Shown here: one piece after another, positions 45,830 to 59,094 of the stretch | How positions within the stretch are numbered: position 1 is the first letter of the stretch | Layout of the letters: the number at the start of each line of letters is the position of its first letter | NCBI RefSeq assembly: GCF_021869535.1 | Contig: NW_026262734.1 | Coordinates: 97,407,285 to 97,471,284 of the forward strand | Source: Mytilus californianus | Taxonomy: Eukaryota > Mollusca > Bivalvia > Mytilida > Mytilidae | Reading direction: 5' to 3' | Length of the DNA stretch: 64,000 nucleotides | Translations under genes and position numbers: made by a program | The notes under the pieces: model-generated | The model's database searches: none | What the model was told of the DNA's origin: nothing | What the model saw: the letters and a program-made list of their open reading frames with translations, nothing else

Positions 45830-46800
45830 TTTACTGCGACAAAAGCAGGTCAAGTAAACGCTCGTCTTAGTCCGTCTGTCCGTTCGTCCACAACACATTG
45901 AGTAGAAAACGTTTATTAAACTTTTTTGGCTTCTATGAAATGGAATTATAGTATATTTTGTCCGCAGCTAGCTTCATGATGTTGAGTTGCAGTGGGTAAG
46001 CATTTTTTACATCTGCTGTGCATCCACTTTGTGTCGGTCGATAGTTTGAAAAATTTTAACACTCATTGTGAAAGGAAAAGTTTCCTCAAAAGTTTTTTTT
46101 ACTTCTATGAGAGGGACTAAGTATAATTGGTCTACAACTTCATAATGATGAGTTTTTGCGCATTTCTACATCTGCTGAAAATCCAAATTCTGTTTGTCGA
46201 TAGTTTAAAATTCTACAACACTCACGCCGATAGTTTGTGAAATCTCACAACAATAAATGCACAAGGTAAAGTTTCTTCAAAGTTTTTCTGGCGTCTTTGG
46301 AAGACAATGATTTAAACAGCCGTACAGCCACTTTCTGTTTGCCGATAGTTTATGAAAATGAACAACACTAAATGTACAAGTGGAAGTTTCGTCAATGTTT
46401 TCCTGGCTGTAATGAAAGGCAATTATTTTATACTTAGTTTGCATCTTTATCATGTTGTTAGTTCGCAGCGGGTATGCAATTTTTATATTTGCCGTGCATC
46501 CACTTCCTGTTTGCGATAGTTTGAAATTGTATATCACTCAGAACAGTTTTTCTTTGAATGATTTTATATTTAGTCTCAAGCATGCTTATGATAAGTTGCA
46601 GCCAGTCAGCAGTGTTAACATCTGCAGTGCTCCTCATTCATTGTACAGAGAAAACCTTCGTCATGTTTTTCTTGGTTTTTATGAAAGGAAATAAGTTCAT
46701 GTTCGGTCTGCATCTGCATAATTTTGAGTTGTAGCGGGTAGGCAATATTTACATTTGCAGTGCAGCCACTTCCAATTAGATCATTGTACAAGGAATTTTT
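45830..46800 (+). repeat. About 180-bp degenerate tandem array
   Basis: About five units share '(c/g)ccactt(c/t)ctgtttg', 'cgatagtttgaaa', 'acactca' and 'tttc(c/g)tcaaagttttt'. It is preceded by a (gtccgtc)n-like head, as in other bivalve dispersed repeats. Confidence 0.7.
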
Positions 46801-47514
46801 GCCTAGTGCCGATAAAAGGAAATGATCAGTTTTACTTCAGCATGCATGTTACCTTATCCTTTTCCCTTTCAGTCATTTTAGACCTTTGCTTATCGAAAAG
46901 ACACAACCATAGTTCATTTGAATACTGAATTCGCACCAAAGGACTCATATAAAAGATAATTAATCGAATATTTCAGAAAATTAAATTTAAAGATAATTCG
47001 TCTCGATAAGGTCACATGGTATCTTTCCAAAAGTCAAGTGACTTGTGAGGAAAATGTGAAAAAAAACATTTCGTCGTGTAGAGACATATTGCTGCGCTAA
47101 TAGGGTATAGTTTTAATGGAAAAACAATGCCCAAAGTCTGTTAGAGACATACAAGTTTTCATATTGGTATACAAAGAGGAAAAACGTGCTATATGCCTTC
47201 AAATATCGATGTCAATAACATTCAAAATAACCGATTTCAGAAGCTTTTTTCGTCCAAATTCAAACCCAGTTTTTGTCTAAATCGTATTCAGTCAAGAGGT
47301 AAACTGAACTTGGTCTTTACAAGAGAAAATTCATTAAATTAGCAATGATAAATTGATGCGACGCACCCTTGACCTAGGCTAAAGGAGCAAAGTTGAAAAA
47401 GGGGGGTGGGACTGGAATTGGACAAACAATTTCGTTATATAAAACACATAAATATTTCTGTATCCGACTTTTGCATGTAGGTGGTTTTCTTTTTGAAAAG
47501 TTGTGTTAGTTAAG
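46801..47514. other. Unassigned intergenic sequence
   Basis: No gene or repeat was recognised. Confidence 0.5.
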
Positions 47515-47625
47515 TTTAGTTTATTAAAGGGACTAATGTTTACACCTCCGGCAGGGAAAATCGAACACGCGATCTTCCCGCTGTGGGTTGGTTCAACATA
47601 CCCCTGTACCACTGACATCCTTAAA
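47515..47625 (-). repeat. tRNA-like SINE head, minus strand
   Basis: The minus strand reads 'ggtacaggggtatgttgaac ...' and 'gtgttcgattttccctgcc', which resemble A and B boxes. The ORF at 47379-47618 covers it and is spurious. Confidence 0.5.
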
Positions 47626-47802
47626 CAATTATTGAAGTTTAGTAGTAAAGTCTAATACTCCAGATGAGAGAGAGAAAAAATAGAAAATCATCAGCCAGCT
47701 TGTTTTCTTTTAGAAATCATGTTTGAGATGATATATTCGTGTTGCCAAATTCATGATTTTAAGCAAATATATGAGGAATCCATACCAAACCATGTCGTTT
47801 GT

Positions 47803-48040
47803 TTATGTGATACATATTTGTTATTCGTTCATTTTTTGTACATAAATTTGGCCGTTAGTTTTCTCGTTTGAATTGTTTTACATTGTCATTTCGGGGCCTT
47901 TTATAGCTGACTGTGCGGTATGGGCTTTGCTCATTGTTGAAGGCCGTACGGTGACCTATAGTTGTTAATTTCTGTTTCATTTGGAAACTTGTGGAGAGTT
48001 GTCTCGTTGGCAATCATACCACATCTTCTTTTTTATACTT
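47803..48040 (+). repeat. SINE-like repeat ending '...gcaatcataccacatctt'
   Basis: It is a full copy of the family at 29786-30028, ending in 'gcaatcataccacatcttc' plus T-rich sequence. Confidence 0.8.
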
Positions 48041-48682
48041 AGTCTGTCATTTTTTCATTGACATATACATGTTCCTTCATCTAAACAAAAGTGTTTTCAA
48101 CTTTATTATAAGCAAGCACTTACGATACAATGTTTTGTTACATCTATTTCATTTTCGATAAAGAAAAATCAGGATATTTAAGTGGTTTTTGTCTCATTTC
48201 AAGTTTGTAATTGCGCTGGTACACTAGGAATTACATTTTACCCCCCCCCCCCCTCCTAAAATGGTTTTTACAGAAAAAAACACCTGTCAGTAAGAGGCAA
48301 ATCGACTATAAACAGATAATGATAGAAGTTTGATGCACGTTAAATCACATAACTGGTATTCTGAGGGTTAATTTGAGTCCTGAGACACATCTGAACGTCA
48401 ATGAATGTCGATGAAACAGGATTTAACGCCAAAATAATGTCTCAAAATTTGCTTCACCCGTAAGCTGTACGTGTGTGAAAGGGAAATGGCTAATCAAATG
48501 CATGCATCGATGTATAAAAAATAAGTGTTTATGTGCTCGATAAGTGCAATTGCTCTCCTTTTTGTTAATACATTTATGAATTTCATAACAAAATCTCTCC
48601 ACAACCCCTAATTACATCATAATTTCAAAGGTGCTAGTGATAATGGCCTTATGTTTGTATAAAACAGCTTTAACATATCTAA
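48041..48682. other. Unassigned intergenic sequence with poly-C run
   Basis: A C run lies at about 48240-48253. Nothing else was recognised. Confidence 0.5.
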
Positions 48683-50990
48683 TACTTCTTCTATTGATAT
48701 CGTGAATATTGTTGATACAAAACAACGTAATAATAGGTCTCAAAGCAAACGTATCAATCGACATCAACGAATTTAACATCGTATACATTATACACTTGTT
48801 GATCTATCTATATTTAAAAACCATGGTAGGCATCTATTATCATGTAAACTGGGTCAAATACCAATTAGTAAATTAGATGATATTTTCAAGGAGTGTGACA
48901 CAATCTCTTTCTTCTTTATAAATATTCGCGTATAATTACAGCATTTTGCCGCCATAGGCTGTTCCCGCGTATCGATAAACATTAAGATCATAAACGACAC
49001 TTTCTGAAAGTTAAATATATTAACAGAGGTATTGATTTTTATCAACTTATCGAGTATATTTAATTACTCTACCATTCAAAACTTTATACCTCCCTATTTT
49101 GATAACACAGAACCACCTATTATTTCGTACACATACAAAAAAACAGCAGAAGTTTAATTTTTAATTATACGTCAGTAACATCAGACGTCACTGTAGAAAA
49201 TAACACTCCTCTAACTTTGAAACTGTGAATCGTCGAATTTTAGATATGATCCCTATGACCAAGTTATTACGGGGGACCTCAATATCGTTCAATACAGAAA
49301 GGTTAAAAACTTTAAAAAAAATAAAAAAATATCGTCCTCCATCTTAAATAGATTGGAAACAGTGTCGTCAGGTCACAAAAGACGCTCTTTCCTCGTATTG
49401 TAAAAATTGGTGTAAACGGCAAAAATCTGATTAAAATCTCTTAATTGATTCTTATTTAAATAAATGTATGAATGTTGTGGATATTCGAATATCACATTTT
49501 GAAAATAATTCAGAAATAAATAAAAGAGTACATAACACGCCTATTTCGAGAATAAGAAATAAACTTAAAGAACTTTCAACGCGGTTTGTCTTTGTACCGG
49601 CCGACAAAGCAGCCAACAATATGGTGGTTGTATGCCGTAAATACTACACGGACGTTCTTAAGAATGAAATTTTAAATTCATCTACATGTATTGGTTACCT
49701 AAACTACACAAAAAACCAGTAAAATATCGTTTCATCTCGGCCTCTAATAAGTGTTCTACAAATAATCTTTCAGTGTTTCAACTAGTTCCTTAACTACTAT
49801 CAAAGAAATTATCATTAACCATGTTAACTTTTGTAGTAAAATATATGAAAAAAGTGGATTTAAATATTGTTGGAGTGTAAAAAATTCTTTGGATGTTCTA
49901 GATAAATTACGTGCTTTTGATGGTCCTTTTGATACTGTTGACAGTTTTGACTTTTCAACTCTTTACACTACACATCATAATAATCTTATCAAACAAAAGT
50001 TTTCCTATTTAATTAAATGGTCGTTTGATAAATCTGAATGCAAATATATTTGCTGCAACTCATTTAAAGCCTTCTTCGCTAATGAGAACGGTAAATATGA
50101 TAGATATACTTACTGGAGGTGTGTGGAGATGATTGAAGCTGTTAATTTTTTCGCCTCGATAATATTTCTGTACGTTTCGGCAACAAAGTTTATCGACAGG
50201 TTGTAGGTATTCCTATGGACACTTGTTGCGCCCCTTTAATAGCAGACTTGTTTTTGTACTGTTATTAATCACAGTTTATGACCAAACTCAGTAAACACCC
50301 GTCTAAATTGCATTTAATTGATAAATTCAACAACGCTTACCGTTATCTTGATGATATTTTTTCGTTAAATAATCAAGAATTTTCTAAATATACTTCCGAA
50401 ATTTACCCAAAGGAACTTACTTTAAATAAATCAAATGTAAACGGTAATAACTGTCCTTTCCTAGATAGATATTTCAGTTTTACACGGGAAAATCCACACT
50501 AAAATTTACGACAAAAGGGACGATTTTTCGTTCCCTATTGTAAATTTTCCTTTTTTGGATGGTGATGTTCCTTTAGCACCATCTTACGGTGTTTATATAT
50601 CACAACTCGTTCGCTATGCCCGTGTCTGTTGTAACGTTTTGGATTTTAATGAACGTAATATATGTATTACTGGTAAATTATTAAGTCAGGGAGTTCGTTA
50701 CCACCAATTACTTAAAACCTTTACTAAGTTCTTTCATAGATTTAAGGATTTGGTTTTGAACTTTGGTTGTACCTATAGAAAACTTATTCCAACGGGATAG
50801 CACATCCTCATTTTTACGGAGATGTTGTTTACCGTGCCCGGAAATTTAGAAACGATCCTGGTAAACTTATCGATCCTTTAAATAAACTTATTCTAAAAGG
50901 TTACCAATTCAACACTGTAATTAGATCTTTGAATATTGGTTTTATTGGTATAAATATTGATTTTGTTATCAGTAAATTAAAAGCAAACTA
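48683..50990 (+). pseudogene. Degenerate Penelope-like retroelement (second family)
   Basis: Broken frames in order give Penelope-type segments: 'ITGDLNI'-like text near 49267, 'FVFVPADKAANNMVVVCRKY' (49590-49650), 'FDFSTLYTTHHNNLIK' (49949-49996), a 'GIPM..CCAPL.ADLFLY' block (50203-50260), 'YRYLDDIFSLNN' with catalytic YLDD (50344-50355), 'APSYGVYISQLVRYARVC' (50578-50631) and a tail reading 'FYGDVVYRARKF'. Several stops and frameshifts separate them, so the copy is dead. It differs from the family at 36.1 and 57.5 kb. Its 3' portion matches 6357-6525. Confidence 0.85.
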
Positions 50991-51140
50991 AACATGATTG
51001 TTATATACATATGCACATTCATGGCTCTACAATCTCTCGATACCTGTATCTTGGCATTGCACAAGGTTATGTTTTACTCTGACTGTTAATGACGTCTTAA
51101 CCCTTGTCTCATTGGCAATCATTCCACATCTTCTTTTTTC
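50991..51140 (+). repeat. PLE 3' tail joined to SINE-type terminus
   Basis: Non-coding sequence after the PLE frame runs directly into 'ttgtctcattggcaatcatt' plus 'ccacatcttc', the same 3' terminus as the SINE-like family. Confidence 0.65.
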
Positions 51141-51179
51141 TATTAAAAATAGTGTAGGCATTAAAGGCTAGCGATATTT

Positions 51180-51340
51180 TTCAAAACGCCTTTTAGTTAA
51201 GGACTTTAATGCACCCACCTAAGATACGGCTGTATTATATATCATTCGAAAGTTCATTATCCGTACTTTCTGTTTTCCCCGGTCGTAAAAAATACCTACT
51301 ATTCAAGTTACGTTAAATCAAGGTCAAAGGTCATAAAATG
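51180..51340 (+). repeat. Dispersed repeat, relative of 32957-33130
   Basis: 'ggactttaatgcacccacc', 'tatatatcattcgaaag' and 'cgttaaatcaaggtcaa' match the earlier copy. Confidence 0.65.
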
Positions 51341-52009
51341 TTTGCGATAATTAAACAACAAGAAATTTTCTGGGTATTGTATGATAAAATATTCCGAAAG
51401 AACCTATGAACCTAATAGAACAGGATACAATAATCCAAATCAATGCAAAGAGGTACATGAGGTTAGTTGCTAAATATTTACCGAAAATTGCAATTCTTGA
51501 AAATGAGAAAAGTGCTCTCAAAGCAAAATATATCTTAGGGAATCGATATTCAAATGCCTAATGATAAAATATAGATATGGTTTTTAGGTCAAGGAATTTT
51601 AGTTTCATTTTATATGTGTTGTTTGAAATATATATGTTGCAGAAATATACAAAGACAAATTTTCATTTTCATGTTTGACCTTTGACCCTAACCATCTGCC
51701 TGATTTTCACGAGTATATGCATTTCGTCTGCCAATGTTCCAATTTACAATAAAAGTACACTTACAAACTCAGTACTTCGACTGCCGCTGCACGCATCATA
51801 CACAACATGAGCAAAAAGGATGCAAAAACTAATGTTTTTTATTTGCGTATTATATTGTACTCGAAAAAACTTGCTTCGCACAGGAACATATCTTATTGGT
51901 ACACTTTACCAGTTTGCATAAAACATTGAAAAACGAAATTTGCAAATAATTCGAATTTGTTAATTTCCATATACTATTTGACCAAATGATTTTAACAAAG
52001 AGCTGTTTC
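51341..52009. other. Unassigned intergenic sequence
   Basis: No gene or repeat was recognised. Confidence 0.5.
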
Positions 52010-52362
52010 TTGTTTTAGAAATGCATTCACACAAATGTCCAATGTAAGGGAAGGCTTGAGCGCTCACAAACATATTCAACCCCGCCACATTCTGTATGTG
52101 CCTGTCCCAAGTCAGGAGCCTGTAGTTCAGTGGTTGTTGTTGGTTCATGTCTGTCATATTTGTTTTTCGTAAATTGTTTTGTTATAAATTAAGCCATTAG
52201 TTTTCTCAATTGAATTGTTTCATATTTTGCATGTCAGGGCCTATTATTGCTGACTATACGGTATGGGTTTTTCTCATTGTTGAAGGCCGTACAGTTGATT
52301 TCAACTTTGGTTGATAGTTGTCTCATTGGTAATCATACCACATCTCCATATTTTTATATCAT
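52010..52362 (+). repeat. Composite SINE-like repeat
   Basis: 'gcgctcacaaacatattcaa', 'ctgtcccaagtcaggagcc' and 'cagtggttgttgttggttc' lead into the '...gtaatcataccacatctcc' body. The same join recurs at 60846-61080. Confidence 0.7.
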
Positions 52363-53225
52363 TGTTCAATAAGTCTACCATTGTTGGATGCTGAAGGCGG
52401 GTTGTGGGTCCCAGGATTTGCTTGAATAAATATGTGTGATGTTGTAGGAAAACGCCAAATCTTTTACATAAAGGAGTTAAACCAGCTAATAAACGCTAAT
52501 TCATCTGTAGACTGATTTTTATGCAACAATATGTGATTGGTTGATTATCGTTGGCTTAATGTCCAGTGGCAAGTTTTTCATATATACATGATCAGGTAGA
52601 TAGTAATTCAAACTATTTAACTATTTATGGTTTTCAAACATATTCGATCGGGATGAAGGATTGTGGAATTTAAACTTCCAATTGTTAAAGAGGGATTGTT
52701 AAGCAGGTGTTAGGATTTGTCTTGCAGAAAGATAAACGCTCTCCGAAAACGGGACATCAAATTTAAAGTTGGACTGATGTTGCTGCATATTTATGCATCA
52801 GTATCCCGCACAGCTGCAGTGAAGCCACATCAATATCAAGCCCATTCAAAATGGAAAGAATAGATGACATTTTTTTTACCATTTGGTTTGAAAAAAGGAT
52901 AGTACAGCCATGCATATTTTAATTCTAGATACAACATATTAAAACCTATATAAAGTAATATCTCAGTTAAATGATTGATTGATTGTTGGTTGCTAAACAT
53001 TTAGTGGCAAATGTTTCATGCATGTTCATGACGAGAACAAATAAATATAATACGTAGGTCTTGTCATAAAAGCAGGCCGGGATGAAAGTCGGGGAAAATT
53101 CGACTGCCGCTGGAAAATGAAGTTTATTTGATGGGGACAGAAATTTGACCTTGAAACAGGCCTCCTACAGACCCTCTTAGAGTTGTTGAATGGGTTCTTA
53201 ACGTGCAGAGAGCCACAGACCACAA
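52363..53225. repeat. Fragmentary dispersed repeats
   Basis: 'gattgattgttggttgctaa' and 'tagtggcaaatgtttcatg' (52970-53030) echo 'gattggttgattatcgttgg' and 'cagtggcaagtttttcat' (52537-52580). No gene was recognised. Confidence 0.45.
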
Positions 53226-54762
53226 TTAATTTCTCCTATTAGTTCTTTGTAATGTTTTGTCTCATTAAAAAAATTGCACCATGTCTTTCTGTCAAATCGT
53301 TTGTGTGTGTAATGTACAGTACTAGTCCAAAAATATATCCAACATTCAGAAAGATTGCACTTTTACATCTTACAAATTTAGCTAATACACATCCATACCC
53401 CTGTGGTCAAGACAAGAGATGTTCCGAAAGCTGTAAATATTACCTTTTTGCACCTGGTCTAATTACTCTTTCCATATCAAAGTCAGTTAAAATATAACAT
53501 CCAAAAATTTATTTCAGCTCTCTTCTTTCATTTCCTTCCCATAAAAACTAAGAAATAAATGAGAAAGGGAAAGAAAAAGAATAAAGAAAAAAGTACACTT
53601 TGATTAAAGGGAACTATATTCGTTTCGGAAACTGATCATTAATTGTGATCTTGGGCAAGATAGCGTTGCACTCTCTCTACAGGTATTTGATTTAACGTCC
53701 ACATGGCTGGGTACTTGATACATTCTGCAAAGCTAAACAGACGCCCCACTTTTGGCTAGAGTTTTATTGCCGGTAGGAAGAAGATCAGAGTGACCACATT
53801 TCTATTCCCCATTTCTATTGGTTAAACGACTGATAGTTTTGGATTTTCTTATCTATATGCTCTAAATTAAAAAGAACTTTTAGATTTTCATGAATGTATA
53901 GTTTTTAAAATAAAGGTATTTTAAATGAACGCTGTTCCATTTTTATTAACTGCAAGTGACCCATCTTAAATTCCGATCACAAATGAAAAGCAAACCAAAG
54001 CTACTAAATCACACTAAAATGTCAAGAGGGTCTATAATCGAAATTCAAAATTCAAGTCAACACAATAACAATAAACTGTGTAAAAACTCTTTTAAATTCA
54101 ACTTGTTAAATGCTGTCATATTTGATACTAAGTTTACGATTAACAGACTGCAATGTGATAGAAAAACTAAAACAAATGCAATTCAGCGGATGTCGTCAAT
54201 TATAAATTTGTCAAAGATAAGGGCTAAATGGGGTCAAAGTTTGAGTTAGGTGTGAATAATATCTTTTGATCAACATTTTTTTGAATATGCATCTTTTAAT
54301 AGAGACAAAAATTTCAGTCAACAAGCTACTAATGAACCACTCAAAGATTTGATGTAAGACTTTCATGAAGCGCAGCATTCGTGGTTGGTATATGTACATA
54401 TACATGTATCTCAATAGCATGTTGACTGCCGGATGAGAGAAGTCAATGTGACCATATTTCTATACTCCTTCCTCCTCCACAATACCGATCTCCAATTTCT
54501 TTACTTTAATGTGATTTATTATACGCTTCGCTTCGTATTCAGTTTTACCTTTAGTAGAACAGTAGGAAACAATGCAGGTAACCTAGAATCTTTGAATATA
54601 TTTATGATAATGGTTGACACAAACGTAACAGTGATTTTAAGTTCCCGTAACCGAGGTTTACCCCCTTACAAATACAAGCCTTCCCCTGGTGAACCGTAAC
54701 ACTAATCTAAGAAACTAGGACAAATGGCTATACTACTGGAAACGCTAGTTTTTTTGTTGTTC

Positions 54763-54793
<31 letters not shown>

Positions 54794-55100
54794 GGGGGGA
54801 GGGGGGTAAAGTTGATTTAACTGGCGAGAAAGTAAAAAGCTAAGAAAACCCGGATAACATAGATGTGTCAGATAATTTCAAAAAGGTACTTGAAATTATA
54901 CGTGTACAATCAAAAGTATATGACAAAGGTCGCACAATTAAAAAAGACTAAGATAAGTGAACGTAACACTACTCAAAAAATAAAAATAGGCCATAACGAA
55001 CCAAACAAAAAAGTGACAGCTAAACCTTTAAGTGGTCTGGAGTCACTGTAGTAAAAATGAAAATAGTTCCTATTCTTTTATAAAAAAAAAGCCTTCTTCA
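53226..55100. other. Unassigned intergenic sequence with poly-G run
   Basis: A G-rich run at 54773-54806 is broken by a single A. ORFs at 53252-53497, 53956-54249 and 54433-54699 have no recognisable domains. 'agtgaccacatttctat' (53791) and 'atgtgaccatatttctat' (54447) hint at an old repeat. Confidence 0.4.
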
Positions 55101-56105
55101 TACTTGAGTTTAAATTCAATAATAATTCAAATTCGATTTTGAAAGTGCTAGTTCGCAAGGTAACATCCCGCATGTCACCCAACCCGGACACACTATATAT
55201 TCTGACTACCAGTCTTTGCTCTAACTCTTGCTTAGCATTCAGACTACCATATATGAACACAATGATTGAATTAATTATAACATGCAACGTTTATACATTC
55301 AAAGAAAAGAATTATATAATCTGAAAGAATGTTAAATATTTAGGTCAAAGATCACAGCAGTTTTATTTGAACTAGTCAGGTTTTTGAAAAAGACAAAAGA
55401 AATACAAGGAAGAGCAATTTTTTATTGGTCAGTTAAAACTATTTTAATCAAAGAACCGACGCACAATGATTTCGAATTGCAACATAGATATAACGGCTGG
55501 CGAACAAATAATACACAATCCCATCCCTGAAGACTGCTAGAAGTCACTTGCAGCTGTATTTTTTACGCCTGGTGTACAATTTAAAAAAAAAAGTATGCTA
55601 AATAGACCTTTGTCAGAAGCAAATTTTCAGTCGAGTGTTTAAGTACTGTCAGTTAATGCAAAAATTCTAATAATTTCCGGAGTCAAGCATACCAAGTGTT
55701 GATACAAGAGATTATCTGTAATGTCTTTTATTACAAATAAACACAATAAGTTATCGTGAAATCCAGCAATACTTTTGCTCAAGTAAAGTTTTATGTTTAT
55801 CGGTTGTTAATATTTTAAAAATACCCCATTAACCCCCATCCACCCCCCCAAAAAAATAAAAGGCGTAAAATCTCTCCATATTCCCCTACGGTCATCTTCG
55901 TAGAAAGAAACGATTGGTCAAATATAAGCCTTTTAAAGTAAAATAAAGGAACAGAAATGGAAAAATTGATTAAGCTTTTTTGACCATTTTTGAAATAAAA
56001 AAACAACTTTTCGAATTAGATTTTTCCATTTTTCATTGACAAAATCTACATAAAGTCTGAAGTGAGAATTTGTATTAAATTGGCTACATGCTTGCGTTTT
56101 GTGTA
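55101..56105. other. Unassigned intergenic sequence
   Basis: No gene or repeat was recognised. Confidence 0.5.
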
Positions 56106-56290
56106 CAAAAAAAGGTGAGATCGAGTCCTCTGATGGTACCTGCTCTATTAACAGCACATGTTGTGTTCTAACGTGTGATAAGTACTTTAAAGGTTTTACA
56201 CAATTATCGGGTGAACTCGGGTCCTCTGATGGCACGTGCTTTACTAGCAGCAACCTTGGTGTGCTAATATGTGATAAATAGTTTAAATAT
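56106..56290 (+). repeat. About 100-bp tandem pair
   Basis: 'gtcctctgatgg' followed by 'acgtgctttactagcagca' (second unit) recurs from the first unit ('acctgctctattaacagca'). Both units end 'aa(c/t)(g/a)tgtgataa(g/a)ta'. Confidence 0.75.
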
Positions 56291-57487
56291 ATGTGCCCTA
56301 GCAAAAGTTTGACCTCGAGTTGAGAAAATAGGCCTTTGGGTATGACCATGTGGTTTTTTTTTCACAAGAAAATCGTGTGATTAAAATTTACCGAAAGTTG
56401 TTAATGACTTGCGAAAATGTTTGCTTGGACAGTTTTCTTTTGTGTGACTAGAGTTGATGGTCTTTCCTGAAACGTAACCCAATTAAGAGAAATTTATTTA
56501 TAAGTAACACTTCACAAAATAAACTAGCAGATTTTAAAAACAACAACAAAGCATAATAGATAACTACAAAAACATAATAGGCATACAATTACGGAAGGAC
56601 AAATATATATATAAGCTTATAACTACCACAGCCATTTGAAACATCAATTTCCTGGTGGACTGAGTGTAGCCTGCGCAAAAATCAAAGCTACAACTAAAAC
56701 ATTGTAGAAGATGAACAGAAAAATGACCTCAAATGGAAATAGCAATTGCATAAAAGATAGCAACTAAAACGTCGTTTTCACACCTATTTCATTCATATTT
56801 GCATTTAGATTACAACAATTTACACACTCAACCTTTGTCTGCCTTGGACTTGTTCTCCAAAAAATATATATTCAATAAAATGTTCACAATTTTTCCATCC
56901 TATGTCGTATTCGCATTCGCCTAAACGTTCATATATATGTTTCTTCTCCAACACCTGTGTAAGGTATCAAATATACCCCGGCATCGCAATCAAAAATATA
57001 TTTTGATAGTTCGTCCCAAACCTCAGAAATGTCACTTACTTCATTAAATATGTTTTCGTTCAATTACATAACTTATGAAATTGAAATATTAGATATTTTT
57101 ACTCAAGAGCAAGTCCTTTAACTATGAGAAAACCCAAGAACATGGAATGATAAAATCTGAATCAATACACACGACAAAACCAGAGAACTGATTGATGCCG
57201 AACCAATAAAAACAATCAAATATTGCATGTTGCAAACAAACGACAACCACTAAATATATATAAACTACGGATTACTGATTTGGGAGAGGTACATGAAAAA
57301 ATGTTAGGCACAACATTTGTCTGTGTGCATAACATTCCCCCGAATCGAGGAAAGTGTAGTTAACAGCTTTAAAACTGTAAGCATCAGTATGAAAGGGCAT
57401 GACTTATAAGACTGACACGAAGCATAAAAACAACTAACAAACAGACAAAAGACAAGAAGCATCGATCTAAGAGACTGCCAGTTACTG
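56291..57487. other. Unassigned intergenic sequence
   Basis: No gene or repeat was recognised. Confidence 0.5.
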
Positions 57488-58130
57488 CATGAACATTACT
57501 TGTTACGTTTGGAGAACGTGTTTTTCTACAAACTTTCGGTATTCCCGTGGAAACAAACTGTGCCCCTTTTCTTGCCGACTTATTCCTTTATTCTTATGAG
57601 GCTGATTTCATATAGGAACTTCTTAGGAAAAAAGAAAAAAAGTTAGCAGTATCCTTTTAACTTTTACTTTCCACTACATAGATGATGTTCTCTCACTAAA
57701 TAATTCAAAAGTTGGTGACTATGTTGCACGCATCTATCCCATTGAACTTGAGATAAAGGATACAACAGATACAGTTAAGTCTGCCTCATATCTTGACTTA
57801 CATCTAGAAATTGACAATAAGGGTCGGTTGAAAACAAAACTTTACGACAAAAGAGAAGATTTCAGCTTCCTAATTGTGAACTTTCCATTTATATGTAGCA
57901 ACATTCCAGCAGCGCCTGCATACGGAGTATACATCTCCCAATTGATACGATATTCCCGGGCTTGTATTTCTTATCATGATTTCCTTGATAGAGGGTTGCT
58001 GGTCACAAGGAAGCTATTAAACCAAGAGTTCCAAATGGTGAAGTTGAAATCATCCCTTCATAAATTTTACGGACGCCATCACGAGTTGGTTGACCGTTTT
58101 GGAATATCCATTTAACAGATGATAGCGGAT
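57488..58130 (+). pseudogene. Decayed Penelope-like retroelement, copy related to 36.1 kb
   Basis: It reads like 36340-36970. 'LLVTFGERVF' and 'NCAPFLADLFLYSYEADF' precede an in-frame stop, then a frameshift before the YIDD catalytic motif (57675-57686). The C-terminal stretch 'FICSNIPAAPAYGVYISQ' to 'GRHHELVDRFGISI' stays open at 57828-58115. The N-terminal part is missing. It is a dead copy. Confidence 0.85.
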
Positions 58131-58460
58131 ATGTTCCTAATGTCGTAACTACAATCCCGTCCCCTTTTCACGAATGAAACCTTCCGAATTATACTTGTTA
58201 CCGGGTTTGTACTAACATGAGCAACACGACGGGTGCCACATGTGGAGCAGGATCAGGTTATCCTTCCGTGGCACCTGAGATCACCCCGAGTTTTTGGTGG
58301 GGTTTGTGTTGCTTAGTTTTTAGTTTTCTATGTTGTGTTTTTGTACTATTGTTTGTCTGTTTGTCGTTTTCTGTTATAGCCAGTGCGTTAACAGTTGTCA
58401 GTTTATTTTCGACTTTTTAGTTTGAATGTCTCTCTGGTATCTTTCGCCCTCCTCTTTAGT
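58131..58460 (+). repeat. PLE 3' non-coding tail
   Basis: 'acatgagcaacac', 'gggtgccacatgtgg', 'acctgagatcaccccgag' and 'tgaatgtctctctggtatc' match 37020-37405, but without the second inverted arm. Confidence 0.8.
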
Positions 58461-58489
58461 TAAAGACCACTTAAACTAACAAATACATC

Positions 58490-58760
58490 ATACCATACTC
58501 CTTTCCTCGAATGTGACCTACCGAATTAGACTTATCACCATGTTTATACTTACATGTACATGAGCAACACGATGGGTGTCACTAGTATAGGCAAGATCTA
58601 TCTGATACCCTTTCAGAACACCTGGGATCACCCCTGGTTTTTGTTTGGGTTCATATTTGTAAATCTTTAGTTTTCAATGTTGTATTTTGTATGCTGTTAT
58701 TTGTCATTTGTTTTGTTTTCTTGACATGGCAATGTCAGTTTATTTTCGACTTACGAGTTT
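58490..58760 (+). repeat. Second, diverged PLE 3' tail in tandem
   Basis: 'catgagcaacacgatgggtg' and 'acctgggatcacccctgg' repeat the tail just upstream with more divergence. Confidence 0.75.
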
Positions 58761-59094
58761 GAATATCACGGAAGCTAGTTAGTGGCAGGGTATAGTTTTA
58801 TTTTAAGTCGTTATAACTTAGCAATCCTATCATCACGACTTAGCTTACTCGTTACATGTATATCGAGTTAGTTCTTTAAATTCTATTCCTACCGTGCTTC
58901 ATCACAGTCCAACGGTTAACCCGGCTTTTTGTTTGGTTTAATTTATTCTGTTTTGAATTGTTCATGAACATGCATGATATATTTGATTCTGGTATTTTAG
59001 AAGATACAATTAACCAGTCAAGTAATGATTTGGACTGAATTCATTGCACAGCATTTTGTCGTGGACAAAACCAAATTAAAAAAAATAAGGAGCT
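58761..59094. other. Unassigned intergenic sequence
   Basis: No gene or repeat was recognised. Confidence 0.5.

Noticed and set aside
55933-56349. 138-codon minus-strand ORF with internal repeats
   Set aside because: The repeated peptide reflects the approximately 100-bp tandem pair at 56106-56290; no domain or splice support.
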